NCBI GenBank assembly: GCA_019421525.1
Contig: JAHZFC010000022.1
Location: forward strand, 1 to 16,482
Direction: 5' to 3'
DNA: 16,482 bases
Source of the DNA: Clostridiales bacterium
Lineage (GTDB): Bacteria; Bacillota; Clostridia; Oscillospirales; Oscillospiraceae
Each line of letters starts with the position of its first letter. The first letter of the stretch is position 1. The notes under the pieces were generated by a model. That model did no database searches and was not told where the DNA came from. It worked only from the letters and a program-made list of their open reading frames with translations. A program made the position numbers and the translations under genes. Positions 1-6,324 of the stretch are shown in pieces.

Positions 1-331
1 AGGCGGAGGCGATCACCGCGTCCCAGATATGGAGCTGCCCGCCGGGGCACAGCACCCGGGCGGCCTCGGAGATCGCCCGGCGCTGGGTGTCGCGGTCCAT
101 ATACATCAGGGAGAAAAAGGCGGTGACTGTTTGGAAGGAGCCATCGGCAAAGGACAGGTGGGCGGCATCCATCACCAGCTTGACAGGTCCCGCCGGGGCC
201 TCGTCCAGCTCCTCCTGGCGGGTGTCGATGGCGGTGACAGCCGCGCCATAGATCAGGCCGATGACCCCTTCGCCTCCGCCGCCCAGGTCCAGGATGGGGC
301 CGGACAGGTCTTTTTTGAGCGATAACTCCAT
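1..331 (-). CDS. Class I SAM-dependent methyltransferase, 3' end cut by the window edge
   Basis: About 110 codons are present, reading leftwards off the window, so the C-terminal part is missing. The protein starts MELSLKKDLSGPILDLGGGG. The ILDLGGGGEG segment (residues 13-22) is the glycine-rich SAM-binding motif I (usually LDxGxGxG), and the acidic residue after the second strand is in VTAIDTRQEEL (about 33-43). DAAHLSFADGSFQTVTAFFSLMYM-like sequence (about residues 54-77) fits motif II of the Methyltransf_11 family, and EAARVLCPGGQLHIWD fits the following strand-turn region. The start is ATG at 331, preceded by AGGGGA about 10 bases upstream, and a TATAAT promoter lies about 37 bases upstream. 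The substrate cannot be told. It stands alone, separated from the DegV gene by a repeat-rich spacer. Family assignment is firm; specific function is unknown. Confidence 0.8.
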   Translation of the reverse strand, partial: MELSLKKDLSGPILDLGGGGEGVIGLIYGAAVTAIDTRQEELDEAPAGPVKLVMDAAHLSFADGSFQTVTAFFSLMYMDRDTQRRAISEAARVLCPGGQLHIWDAVIASA

Positions 332-360
332 ATCGACACATCCCCTTTGGCATGACAGGT

Positions 361-396
361 TTGAAAAATTATATCACAGGACAGGGGAAAAGGAAA
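361..396 (-). promoter_or_regulatory. Probable sigma-A promoter of the methyltransferase gene
   Basis: On the minus strand TATAAT occupies 373..368 and is preceded by TGA, giving an extended -10 (TGATATAAT). A weak -35 (TTTCCT, 396..391) lies 17 bases upstream. The expected transcription start near 361 leaves a leader of about 30 bases before the ATG at 331. Confidence 0.6.
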
Positions 397-427
397 GGCA
401 AAGGCATCGCCTTTGAATGATTTCATC

Positions 428-489
428 AAGGACTGCGTCCTTAAAGCCTTTTCCGACCCCATTTCTTTTGTCTTGCCAAAAGAAACGGT
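428..489 (+). repeat. Composite palindromic repeat, copy 1
   Basis: It consists of a short stem AAGGAC-TGC-GTCCTT (428-442), a ~19-base spacer, then a 9-bp stem TTTCTTTTG (462-470), a 6-base loop and CAAAAGAAA (477-485), ending in CGGT. The same layout, with the same flanking CCATTTC and AAACGGT, occurs in opposite orientation at 930-999. This makes it a dispersed intergenic repeat of REP/BIME style rather than a single terminator. Function unknown. Confidence 0.65.
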
Positions 490-879
490 GTCGGACCGCC
501 AAAGAAAAGCGCTATGCCATGGTCTACTACCTGCCGCTCATCGCCCGGCGCTGAGGTGATCAGGACTGTCTAGCACCCCTGCGCCGCTGCTGCTAATGCC
601 GACCAAGGCACTATCCTCTGCGGCCCATGGTAGAGCGCCTAGCTGGGTCTATGCTGTGACTAGGCGTCCCCGAGGGCCCGGCAGACTTCTACAACTGCCA
701 GAAGAGCGGCAGCGGGAATCAGGGGCAGAATGTGTCGGATCACCACAACGCCGACAATAGGCGGTGGCACTTTCCTATCCTGCGCCCCCGTAAAACGGGG
801 GTCCGGGGGTGCAGGCGCTTGGGACATGGCCCGCCCTTTGGGCCTTGTCACTCCGCGCCCAACCCCCGGCGCATTTTTG

Positions 880-907
880 GTTCCTTTTTGTGCGCACAAA
901 AAGGAAC
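880..907. repeat. Perfect 28-bp palindrome
   Basis: The left arm GTTCCTTTTTGTGC (880-893) is followed directly by its exact reverse complement (894-907), with no loop. A small TCGCC-GCAA-GGCGA hairpin with a GCAA tetraloop (908-921) abuts it. It lies just left of repeat copy 2 and shares the T-rich/A-rich arm style, so it probably belongs to the same repeat family. It could form a cruciform or an RNA hairpin. Confidence 0.75.
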
Positions 908-929
908 TCGCCGCAAGGCGAAACCTGAC

Positions 930-999
930 TGACCGTTTCTTTTGGCGCACACAAAAGAAATGGTTTTTGGCACTCGTTTCCCAAAGGCGCAGCCTTTGG
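930..999 (-). repeat. Composite palindromic repeat, copy 2 (inverted relative to copy 1)
   Basis: Read on the minus strand it has CCAAAGGC-TGC-GCCTTTGG (999..981), a ~17-base spacer, then CCATTTCTTTTG, a 7-base loop and CAAAAGAAACGG (963..933). This matches copy 1 in order, spacing and flanks, with base changes in the short stem that preserve pairing (AAGGAC/GTCCTT against AAAGGC/GCCTTT). Compensated changes suggest that the fold is what is conserved. Confidence 0.65.
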
Positions 1000-1020
1000 C
1001 CTGATGCCTTGTTGCGTGAT

Positions 1021-1056
1021 CAAAAAGAAACGCACCCCGCCCGGAGGGCGAGGTGC
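1021..1056 (-). terminator. Rho-independent terminator of degV
   Basis: On the minus strand an 11-bp GC-rich stem GCACCTCGCCC / GGGCGGGGTGC (one G.U pair) with a 3-base loop is followed by GTTTCTTTTTG. It begins 9 bases after the degV stop codon. Confidence 0.85.
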
Positions 1057-1065
1057 TTTACTGCG

Positions 1066-1902
1066 TCAGTAGGCGGCCACGATGCCGCCCTCATTGGCAT
1101 AAAAGGAGCTGATGCCCCGGGTGTCGGTGATCAGAACGTTGGAGAAATCGCAGTTCTTTTTGGCCAGCATGGCCAGGTGCTCCGCCCGGTCCCGGCACAG
1201 ACAGTGGGAGATGCACAGGGTCTTGCCCCGGTGGCTGTCATCACTGGCCATGATGGACACCAGCTTGTTCAGCGCCTGCTTGATGGACAGGGCCTGGCCG
1301 TGCTTGCAGATCTCCCCCTCAGGGGTGGAGCCCATCACCAGCTTGACCCGGAGCGCCCCGGTGACCAGGGACTGGACCCGGGTGAGCCGCCCTGCTTTTT
1401 TCAGATTGTCCAGGTTTTCCAGTACAAAGAGGGTGTTCATCTCCTTGATATACCGGTCCACCACCTCTACCACCTCGGTAAAGGTCAGGCCGGCGCCGGC
1501 CAGCTGGGCGATCTTGGCGGCGATGAGGGTCTCGCCGGAGGAGGCGGAGCAGGAGTTGAACACATGGATGTTCCGGTCCGGGTGCTCCTCCAAAAATATC
1601 CGGGACGCCTGCCAGGCGCTGTTGTGGGAGCCGGAGAGCAGGGCGGACAGGGTGACCACATACAGGTCCCCTTCGCACCGCTCAAACATGGCCAGGTAAT
1701 CGGCCGGGGCAGGGCAGGCGGTGTGGGACGCCTCCTGGCACATGGCCATGGCGTCCACCAGGTCCTGGGTATCCAGCCTCATATCATCCCGAAAGGCGCT
1801 CTCCCCCACATAGATGGTCAGGGGGACGTTATGGTAAAGACCGCTGCCCCGCATCTCCGGGGTGAGGTCGCAGCAGCTGTCGACGATGACGTTAAATGAC
1901 AT
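1066..1902 (-). CDS. DegV family protein (fatty-acid-binding FakB-like fold)
   Basis: The 278-residue product is the usual DegV length. Recognisable family segments are IVDSCCDLTPE near the N-terminus (6-16; usually I-DS-adL), the NVPLTIYVG strand (25-33), the TACPAPADYLAMF region (61-73; usually TSQPsp), the LSALLSGSHNSA loop (85-96; usually SS-LSGTy-SA) and LDNLKKAGR (164-172). Known members bind a fatty acid between two alpha/beta domains, and FakB proteins present it to the kinase FakA. No fakA is in this window and the ligand here is not known. The start is ATG at 1902, with GGGAG nine bases upstream. The gene has its own promoter and a strong terminator, so it is a single-gene unit although it follows trmD on the same strand. 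It sits where rplS often follows trmD in other Bacillota. Confidence 0.88.
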   Translation of the reverse strand: MSFNVIVDSCCDLTPEMRGSGLYHNVPLTIYVGESAFRDDMRLDTQDLVDAMAMCQEASHTACPAPADYLAMFERCEGDLYVVTLSALLSGSHNSAWQASRIFLEEHPDRNIHVFNSCSASSGETLIAAKIAQLAGAGLTFTEVVEVVDRYIKEMNTLFVLENLDNLKKAGRLTRVQSLVTGALRVKLVMGSTPEGEICKHGQALSIKQALNKLVSIMASDDSHRGKTLCISHCLCRDRAEHLAMLAKKNCDFSNVLITDTRGISSFYANEGGIVAAY

Positions 1903-1936
1903 TCTAATGATCTCCCAACATGGTTTTGTAAATCAT

Positions 1937-1965
1937 ATCCTAACAGAAACCCCTGGTGAAGTCAA
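1937..1965 (-). promoter_or_regulatory. Sigma-A promoter of degV
   Basis: Minus-strand TTGACT (1965..1960), 17-base spacer, TAGGAT (1942..1937). The -10 lies about 35 bases before the degV ATG. Confidence 0.65.
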
Positions 1966-2054
1966 GGGGATCAGGGCATACGCAAAAAGTTTACAATTCC
2001 CAGCCATTTCCCCCTCATCACCAGACAGCGGAAGCGGCCGCCGGAGCGAGGCCG

Positions 2055-3344
2055 TCAGGACAGGGGACGGTTGGCCAGCCTGGCCTCAAAGGCCAGGCGG
2101 CGGGGGTCGTGGCCGCCGCTGACGGTGACCAGTACGTTGCCCCGGTACTGGAATCCGTTGCGGCGCAGGAGGGCCTGCATGGATTTGTTCTTCTTGTGGG
2201 TGTCCACCCGGAGCCAGCGGCGGCCCATGGCCAAGGTCAGCTCCTTGGCCTGGGCGATCATGTGGTCGGACAGGCCGGAGCCATACCACTGCCGGGCCAC
2301 GGCGCAGCGATGGAGGGTGGCGTAGGGCTCATCGGAGCTCCACTTGCCGTCGGTGATGGCGCAGTAGCTTTCCTCAGGCTGGGCGGAGAGGGTGAAAAAG
2401 CCGCCTACCCGATCGCCGCAGATGAGTACATAACACTCCCCCCGGGCCATGTCGGAGACAAAGTCCTCCCGTGTAGGATAAGCGGCGTTCCATTGGCCGA
2501 TGGGGATCAGACGGTCCTTGGCCTGGGCCAGGATGACCTCCATGGCATCCAGGTCCTCCTGCCGGGCGGGCCGGCACAGCAGGGGAGAGGGGAGGACAGG
2601 GCGGGTGCGGTCCCGCTCCAGCTCGGCCAGCAGCTTCTGGTCCTCTTTGCCGGACAGGTCCAGCCTGGCGAACATATCAGGCCGCCGCTCCTGGGTGCGC
2701 TTGAGCTGCTGCTTGCGCCGCCAGCGCTCCACCTGGCTGTGGTCGCCGGTGAGCAGCTCTTTGGGGACGGCCATGTCGTGCCACACCTCGGGACGGGAGT
2801 ACTGGGGGTACTCCAGCAGGCCGTCCCAGTGGCTCTCGTTTTCGTAGCAGGAGGGGTCGGACAGCACCCCCGGCACCAGGCGGCTCACCGCGTCGGCAAC
2901 CGCCATGGCGGCGATCTCCCCCCCGGTGAGGACGAAGTCCCCCAGGGAGATCTCCTCGTCCACATAGCCGTCGATGAACCGCTGGTCGATGCCCTCGTAG
3001 TGGCCGCACACCAGGATGAGATGGTCATAGTCCGCCGCCAGCCGTTTGGCGTCGGACTGGGTGAAGGTCTTGCCGCAGGGGGAGAGGTAGATGGTGCGGC
3101 CAGGGCCAAAGGTGTCGGTGACGTGTTTCCAGCACTGGTACAGGGGGTCGGCCTGCATCACCGCGCCGCGGCCGCCGCCGTAGGGGTAGTCGTCCACCTG
3201 GCGCTGCTTGTTGAGGGTGTAGTCCCGGATCTGGTGGGTGTCGATGCGCAGCAGGTCCCGCTCCTGGGCCCGGCCCAGGATGGACTCGGAGAGCACATCC
3301 CCCACGGTGTCGGGGAAGAGGGTCATGATGTCGATGCGGTACAC
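2055..3344 (-). CDS. trmD: tRNA (guanine37-N1)-methyltransferase TrmD fused to a GNAT acetyltransferase domain
   Basis: Residues 1 to about 245 are a complete SPOUT-class TrmD, which makes m1G37 in tRNAs and so prevents +1 frameshifting. Visible motifs are DDYPYGGGRGAVM (51-63), LSPCG (87-91, usually LSPQG), the SAM-knot CGHYEGIDQR (113-122), ISLGDFVLTGGE (132-143), YPQYSRPEVW (179-188) and GDHSQVERWRRKQQL (200-214). TrmD normally ends near residue 230-250. Here the frame continues without a stop into a ~175-residue GNAT domain: RPARQEDLDAME (258-269), the acetyl-CoA loop QWYGSG (352-357) and KNKSMQALLRRNGF (385-398). The start is GTG at 3344, four bases after the rimM stop, so translation is probably coupled. 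Glu170 stands where the catalytic Asp of the E. coli enzyme aligns; I believe ESH at this place is common in clostridia. The acetyltransferase substrate is unknown. Plain TrmD function is very likely. Confidence 0.93.
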   Translation of the reverse strand: MYRIDIMTLFPDTVGDVLSESILGRAQERDLLRIDTHQIRDYTLNKQRQVDDYPYGGGRGAVMQADPLYQCWKHVTDTFGPGRTIYLSPCGKTFTQSDAKRLAADYDHLILVCGHYEGIDQRFIDGYVDEEISLGDFVLTGGEIAAMAVADAVSRLVPGVLSDPSCYENESHWDGLLEYPQYSRPEVWHDMAVPKELLTGDHSQVERWRRKQQLKRTQERRPDMFARLDLSGKEDQKLLAELERDRTRPVLPSPLLCRPARQEDLDAMEVILAQAKDRLIPIGQWNAAYPTREDFVSDMARGECYVLICGDRVGGFFTLSAQPEESYCAITDGKWSSDEPYATLHRCAVARQWYGSGLSDHMIAQAKELTLAMGRRWLRVDTHKKNKSMQALLRRNGFQYRGNVLVTVSGGHDPRRLAFEARLANRPLS

Positions 3345-3348
3345 GCCG

Positions 3349-3834
3349 TCACATCCCTTCGATGAGGCGGACCTTCACATACCCCTCTGGGATGTTGGTC
3401 TCCAGGATGAACTCGGGCACGGCGGGGATCATGATCTCCCGATCGCCCTCCACCACATACACCAGCTGGCGGGAGGGAGAGAGCACCTCCCGAAGCACCC
3501 CCAGCTTGTGCCCGTGCTCGTCCACCACGTCCAGGCCGATCAGGTCGGCCAGGAAAAAGCTGCCCTCGGGCAGCCTGGCGTCCGCGCGGCGGATGTGCAC
3601 CGTCTTGCCCTTGAGGAGCATGGCGGCGTTGACGTCGTCCACCCCTTCCAGCTTGGCGATGACGTTGCCCTTGTGCACCCGGGCGGAGGACACCTTCAGG
3701 GGCGCGCCGTCGGCATACAGGGTGGAAAACTGGCAGACGAACTCCGGGCTGTCCGCCCAGGGGACCAGCTTGACCTCCCCCCGGATGCCGTGGGTGTTGA
3801 CGATCTGGCCGATCTCCAGAAATTCACTTAACAT
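3349..3834 (-). CDS. rimM: Ribosome maturation factor RimM
   Basis: This 161-residue protein has the two RimM domains. The N-terminal barrel opens with IGQIVNTHGIRGEVKL (8-23), the family signature. The C-terminal PRC-barrel begins around residue 90 (SFFLADLIGLDVVDEHGHKL) and ends IPEGYVKVRLIEGM. RimM binds ribosomal protein S19 and assists late 30S head assembly (established for E. coli). The start is ATG at 3834 with AGGAGGGG six bases upstream. It lies four bases ahead of trmD. A strong intrinsic terminator only 29 bases upstream of the start separates it from khpA, so its transcription must come from readthrough or from a promoter I cannot see. Confidence 0.95.
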   Translation of the reverse strand: MLSEFLEIGQIVNTHGIRGEVKLVPWADSPEFVCQFSTLYADGAPLKVSSARVHKGNVIAKLEGVDDVNAAMLLKGKTVHIRRADARLPEGSFFLADLIGLDVVDEHGHKLGVLREVLSPSRQLVYVVEGDREIMIPAVPEFILETNIPEGYVKVRLIEGM

Positions 3835-3863
3835 GGGACCCCTCCTATTTTGAAGCGGAAGTG

Positions 3864-3890
3864 AAAAAGGCGGGGAGTTCCCCGCCTTTT
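3864..3890 (-). terminator. Intrinsic terminator between khpA and rimM, inside the operon
   Basis: A perfect 11-bp stem AAAAGGCGGGG / CCCCGCCTTTT with a 4-base loop is followed on the minus strand by T residues (TTTTT, overlapping the stem). It starts four bases after the khpA stop and ends 29 bases before the rimM ATG. No promoter fits between it and rimM. It would split expression of ylxM-ffh-rpsP-khpA from rimM-trmD. Confidence 0.85.
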
Positions 3891-3894
3891 GGCA

Positions 3895-4125
3895 TCAGTC
3901 GACGATATCGACGGAAATTCGTTTGCCCTGACGCTGGGCCACGGAGCGCATCAGCGCGCGGATCTCCTTGGCGATGCGGCCTTGCCGGCCGATGACCTTG
4001 CCCATATCCTCAGGGGCCACCCGAAGCTCCAGCACAGTCTCGGCGGGAGTTTCATACTCGGTGACGGACACCGACTCGGGATGCTCCACAAGGCTCTGGG
4101 CAATGTAGATGAGCAGTTCCTTCAT
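3895..4125 (-). CDS. khpA: KH-domain RNA-binding protein KhpA
   Basis: A 76-residue protein consisting of one KH domain, with the GxxG loop in GKVIGRQGRIAKEIRAL (GRQG), the element that grips single-stranded RNA. KhpA usually pairs with KhpB (Jag) as a small RNA chaperone, and the gene typically follows rpsP in Bacillota, as here. I place the start at ATG 4125, which has GGAGG five bases upstream. The frame is open to a TTG at 4137, but that codon overlaps the ribosome binding site. The gene lies 21 bases after rpsP and directly before the internal terminator. Confidence 0.93.
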   Translation of the reverse strand: MKELLIYIAQSLVEHPESVSVTEYETPAETVLELRVAPEDMGKVIGRQGRIAKEIRALMRSVAQRQGKRISVDIVD

Positions 4126-4146
4126 GTGGGCCTCCAAATCGCGCGC

Positions 4147-4383
4147 TTACATGCCAGCCTTTTTCAGCAGGTCGCGCACAGTGTCGGTGGGCTGAGCGCC
4201 GGTCTTGATCCAAGCCTGGGCGCGCTCCACATCGATGTTGATGGCAGCGGGATCCTGACGGGGATCGTAGGTGCCCAGCTCCTCGATGAAGCGGCCATCA
4301 CGGGGATAGCGGGAGTCGGCGACCACCACGCGGTAGAAGGGGGCCTTCTTGGCGCCCATGCGGCGGAGTCTGATTTTGACCAT
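4147..4383 (-). CDS. rpsP: 30S ribosomal protein S16
   Basis: 78 residues, beginning MVKIRLRRMGAKKAPFYRVV, the well-known S16 N-terminus, followed by ADSRYPRDGRFIEELGTYDP. S16 binds 16S rRNA early in 30S assembly. The start is ATG at 4383 with GGAGGT seven bases upstream. The open frame continues upstream to a GTG at 4515 and beyond, but that extension has no S16 similarity and no suitable ribosome binding site. The C-terminus is short, as is common in Gram-positive S16. Confidence 0.97.
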   Translation of the reverse strand: MVKIRLRRMGAKKAPFYRVVVADSRYPRDGRFIEELGTYDPRQDPAAINIDVERAQAWIKTGAQPTDTVRDLLKKAGM

Positions 4384-4582
4384 TATATTCACCTCCAAAG
4401 ATGTTTCAGTTGTATATGGTAGATGTTCGTTTGGGCAGATACCCGGAACATGGACCAACAAGGAAGTGCTGAGCCGCAGCCCAGGCCAGTGTCTCTTGGC
4501 CTTCAGCCGACCCACCTTTTCGTGGGCGGCCCGGATGGACCGGGACCGGGCTTCGGCGGGGGCCCGTGAAGAGCGCTGTGCC
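4384..4582 (-). other. 199-bp spacer between ffh and rpsP, probable rpsP leader
   Basis: This is unusually long for this tightly packed operon (other gaps are 3-21 bases, apart from the 60-bp terminator gap). On the minus strand it holds stems CCCAC-GAAAAG-GTGGG (about 4507-4522) and AGGCCA/TGGCCT (about 4481-4500), but no T-run follows either, so neither looks like a terminator. I see only weak promoter-like matches. It could be a transcribed leader or processing region; no named riboswitch or ribosomal leader was recognised. Confidence 0.4.
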
Positions 4583-5923
4583 TCAGAACGGCAGTCCCAT
4601 CCCTCTGAACCGGCTCATGAGCCCCTTGGACTTTTTGGGGTTGGACAGCTGACGGGTGAGCTGCTGGATGGTCTCGAACTGCTTGAGCAGCCGGTTGACA
4701 TCCACCACCTGGGTGCCGGAGCCGGCAGCGATGCGTTTTTTCCGGCTGGAGTTGAGCAGGGAGGGGTCCTCCCGCTCCGCAGGGGTCATGGACAGGATGA
4801 TGGCCTCGGTGCGGGCCAGCTGGGCTTCATCCACGGTGAGGTCCAGCTTCTTGCCGCCCGCGCCCGGAAGCATGGAGGCGATGTCCTGCATGGAGCCCAT
4901 GCTCTTGAGCTGGACCATCTGGTCGTAGAAGTCGGTGAGGGTGAATTTGTTCTTCCGCATCCGCTCCAGCTGCTCCGCAGCCTTCTTCGCGTCCAGGTTC
5001 TGCTCGGCCTTTTCGATGAGGGAGAGCACGTCGCCCATCCCCAGGATGCGGCTGGCCATCCGGTCGGGGTGGAACACCTCGATGTTGTCCAGCTTTTCGC
5101 CGGTGCCGGCGAATTTGATGGGCTTGCCGGTGACGGCCCGGATGGACAGGGCAGCGCCGCCCCGGGCGTCGCCGTCCAGCTTGGTGAGCATGACCCCGTC
5201 GATGTCCAGGGCATCGTCAAAGGCCTTGGCGGCGTTGACCGCGTCCTGGCCGATCATGGCGTCCACCACCAGCAGGATCTCGGTGGGGTGGACGGCGGCT
5301 TTGATGTTGCGCAGCTCGTCCATGAGCTCCTCGTCCACATGGAGCCGGCCGGCGGTGTCCAGGAACACCATGTCGTTGCCATGCTTTTTGGCGTGCTCGA
5401 TAGCGGCCTTAGCGATGTCCACCGGGTCGGTCCGGCCCATCTGGAACACAGGGATGTCCAGCTGGGAGCCCACCACCTCCAGCTGCTGGATGGCGGCGGG
5501 GCGGTAGATGTCGCAGGCGGCCAGAAGGGGCCGCTTGCCCTGTTTTTTCATCAGCCCGGCCAGTTTGGCGCCATTGGTGGTCTTGCCCGCGCCCTGAAGG
5601 CCCACCAGCATCACCACGGTGGGCGGGGTGGAGGATATGGTCAGCTTGCTGTCGCCGCTGCCCATGAGGGCGGTGAGCTCCTCATTGACGATCTTGACGA
5701 TCATCTGGGCGGGGGTGAGAGACTCCATCACGTCGGCGCCCACGGCCCGCTCCGAGACGGCGGCCACGAAATTTTTGACCACCTTGAAGTTGACATCCGC
5801 CTCCAAAAGGGCCATGCGGATCTCCTTCATGGCCTGCTTGACGTCGGCCTCAGACAGACGGCCCTTGCCCCGCAGACGCTTGAAGGTGGCGGAGAGTGTT
5901 TCAGTCCGACTTTCAAATGCCAT
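4583..5923 (-). CDS. ffh: Signal recognition particle protein Ffh (SRP54)
   Basis: A 446-residue GTPase of normal length. It has an N-domain four-helix bundle (1 to about 95), then a G-domain with the P-loop GLQGAGKTT (108-116), DTAGR (189-193), and TKLDGDARGG (247-256). From about 300 comes the methionine-rich M-domain, with the SRP RNA-binding helix-turn-helix NSSRKKRIAAGSG (391-403) and a Met/Gly-rich end. With 4.5S/6S RNA it binds signal sequences of nascent membrane and secreted proteins and docks on FtsY. The start is ATG at 5923 with AGGAG six bases upstream, only three bases after the ylxM stop. Its neighbour YlxM is a known SRP-associated partner. Confidence 0.97.
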   Translation of the reverse strand: MAFESRTETLSATFKRLRGKGRLSEADVKQAMKEIRMALLEADVNFKVVKNFVAAVSERAVGADVMESLTPAQMIVKIVNEELTALMGSGDSKLTISSTPPTVVMLVGLQGAGKTTNGAKLAGLMKKQGKRPLLAACDIYRPAAIQQLEVVGSQLDIPVFQMGRTDPVDIAKAAIEHAKKHGNDMVFLDTAGRLHVDEELMDELRNIKAAVHPTEILLVVDAMIGQDAVNAAKAFDDALDIDGVMLTKLDGDARGGAALSIRAVTGKPIKFAGTGEKLDNIEVFHPDRMASRILGMGDVLSLIEKAEQNLDAKKAAEQLERMRKNKFTLTDFYDQMVQLKSMGSMQDIASMLPGAGGKKLDLTVDEAQLARTEAIILSMTPAEREDPSLLNSSRKKRIAAGSGTQVVDVNRLLKQFETIQQLTRQLSNPKKSKGLMSRFRGMGLPF

Positions 5924-5926
5924 AGG

Positions 5927-6301
5927 TCACTCCTGTTTGAGTTTGGCGGTGTTTTCCTTGATGGTATTGGCGCATCCCTCCGCCAGGTCGTCGGACAAGC
6001 TGCCCTGGCGGACGGCGTCCAGCAGCTGGTCAGCCGCGGCGTCGATGGCGGCCAGCTCGTCCTTCATGCGGAAGAAGCGGCGGATGAGGTGGGTCTTGTC
6101 CTCGATCTCCGTCATGGTGGCCTCCGCCCGGACGATGACATCCCGGACGCCCTGGCGGGAGATACCGTAGTTCTCCGCGATCTCAGCCAGGGAGAGGTCC
6201 TCATTGTAGTAGAGGTCGTAGAACTCCTTCTGGCGGTCGGTCAGCAGATCGCCGTAAAAATCATAGAGCATGGCCATACGGTATGCCTGATTCTTGATCA
6301 T
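5927..6301 (-). CDS. ylxM: YlxM/p13-family SRP-associated DNA-binding-like protein
   Basis: 124 residues, starting MIKNQAYRMAMLYDFYGDLL, with the family's LLTDRQKEFYDLYYNEDLSLAEIAE segment and a sigma-70 region-4-like helix-turn-helix (about 37-59, SLAEIAENYGISRQGVRDVI). YlxM modulates SRP GTPase activity in streptococci and is nearly always encoded directly upstream of ffh, as here. The start is ATG at 6301 with a strong GGAGGT upstream. A longer open frame to 6382 would begin inside the promoter and is rejected. It is the first gene of the operon. Confidence 0.93.
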   Translation of the reverse strand: MIKNQAYRMAMLYDFYGDLLTDRQKEFYDLYYNEDLSLAEIAENYGISRQGVRDVIVRAEATMTEIEDKTHLIRRFFRMKDELAAIDAAADQLLDAVRQGSLSDDLAEGCANTIKENTAKLKQE

Positions 6302-6311
6302 CGTCCCACCT

Positions 6312-6324
6312 CCACAAGATGTGG
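6312..6324. repeat. Small inverted repeat next to the ylxM ribosome binding site
   Basis: CCACA-AGA-TGTGG, a 5-bp stem with a 3-base loop, abuts the larger palindrome at 6325-6346 and touches the GGAGG of ylxM on the minus strand. If it folds in RNA it would partly cover that site. Weak by itself. Confidence 0.4.

Larger units (their letters stand above)
332..1020. other. Long spacer without a recognisable gene, rich in short palindromes
   Basis: No supported gene is seen in this ~690-bp stretch. Open frames crossing it translate the repeats, are antisense to degV, or lack a ribosome binding site. Its left end holds the methyltransferase promoter. The rest carries at least six hairpins: 399-415 (CAAAGGC/GCCTTTG), 428-442 (AAGGAC/GTCCTT), 462-485, 880-907, 908-921 (TCGCC-GCAA-GGCGA), 933-963 and 981-999 (CCAAAGGC/GCCTTTGG). 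A further inverted repeat CGCCTAG/CTAGGCG (636-642, 660-666) has a 17-base loop. The centre (about 490-780) shows no obvious repeat and may be decayed sequence. Confidence 0.6.

Noticed and set aside
462..485. TTTCTTTTG/CAAAAGAAA hairpin as a terminator
   Set aside because: It is AT-rich, lies upstream of the minus-strand methyltransferase start rather than behind a gene, and recurs at 933-963 as part of a repeat.
660..950. 96-residue minus-strand frame in the spacer ending in a hydrophobic stretch
   Set aside because: Its N-terminal half is translated repeat (FLCAQKGTKN-like), which gives false ORFs, and there is no ribosome binding site.
730..1899. 389-residue plus-strand open frame over the repeats and degV
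   Set aside because: Its first part translates the palindromic repeats and the rest is antisense to degV.
1956..3365. 469-residue plus-strand open frame over trmD
   Set aside because: Shadow of trmD; no domain recognisable and no promoter or ribosome binding site.
4384..4515. 44-residue N-terminal extension of S16 from GTG 4515
   Set aside because: S16 begins at the MVKIRLRR segment, which has its own strong ribosome binding site; the extension has no S16 similarity.
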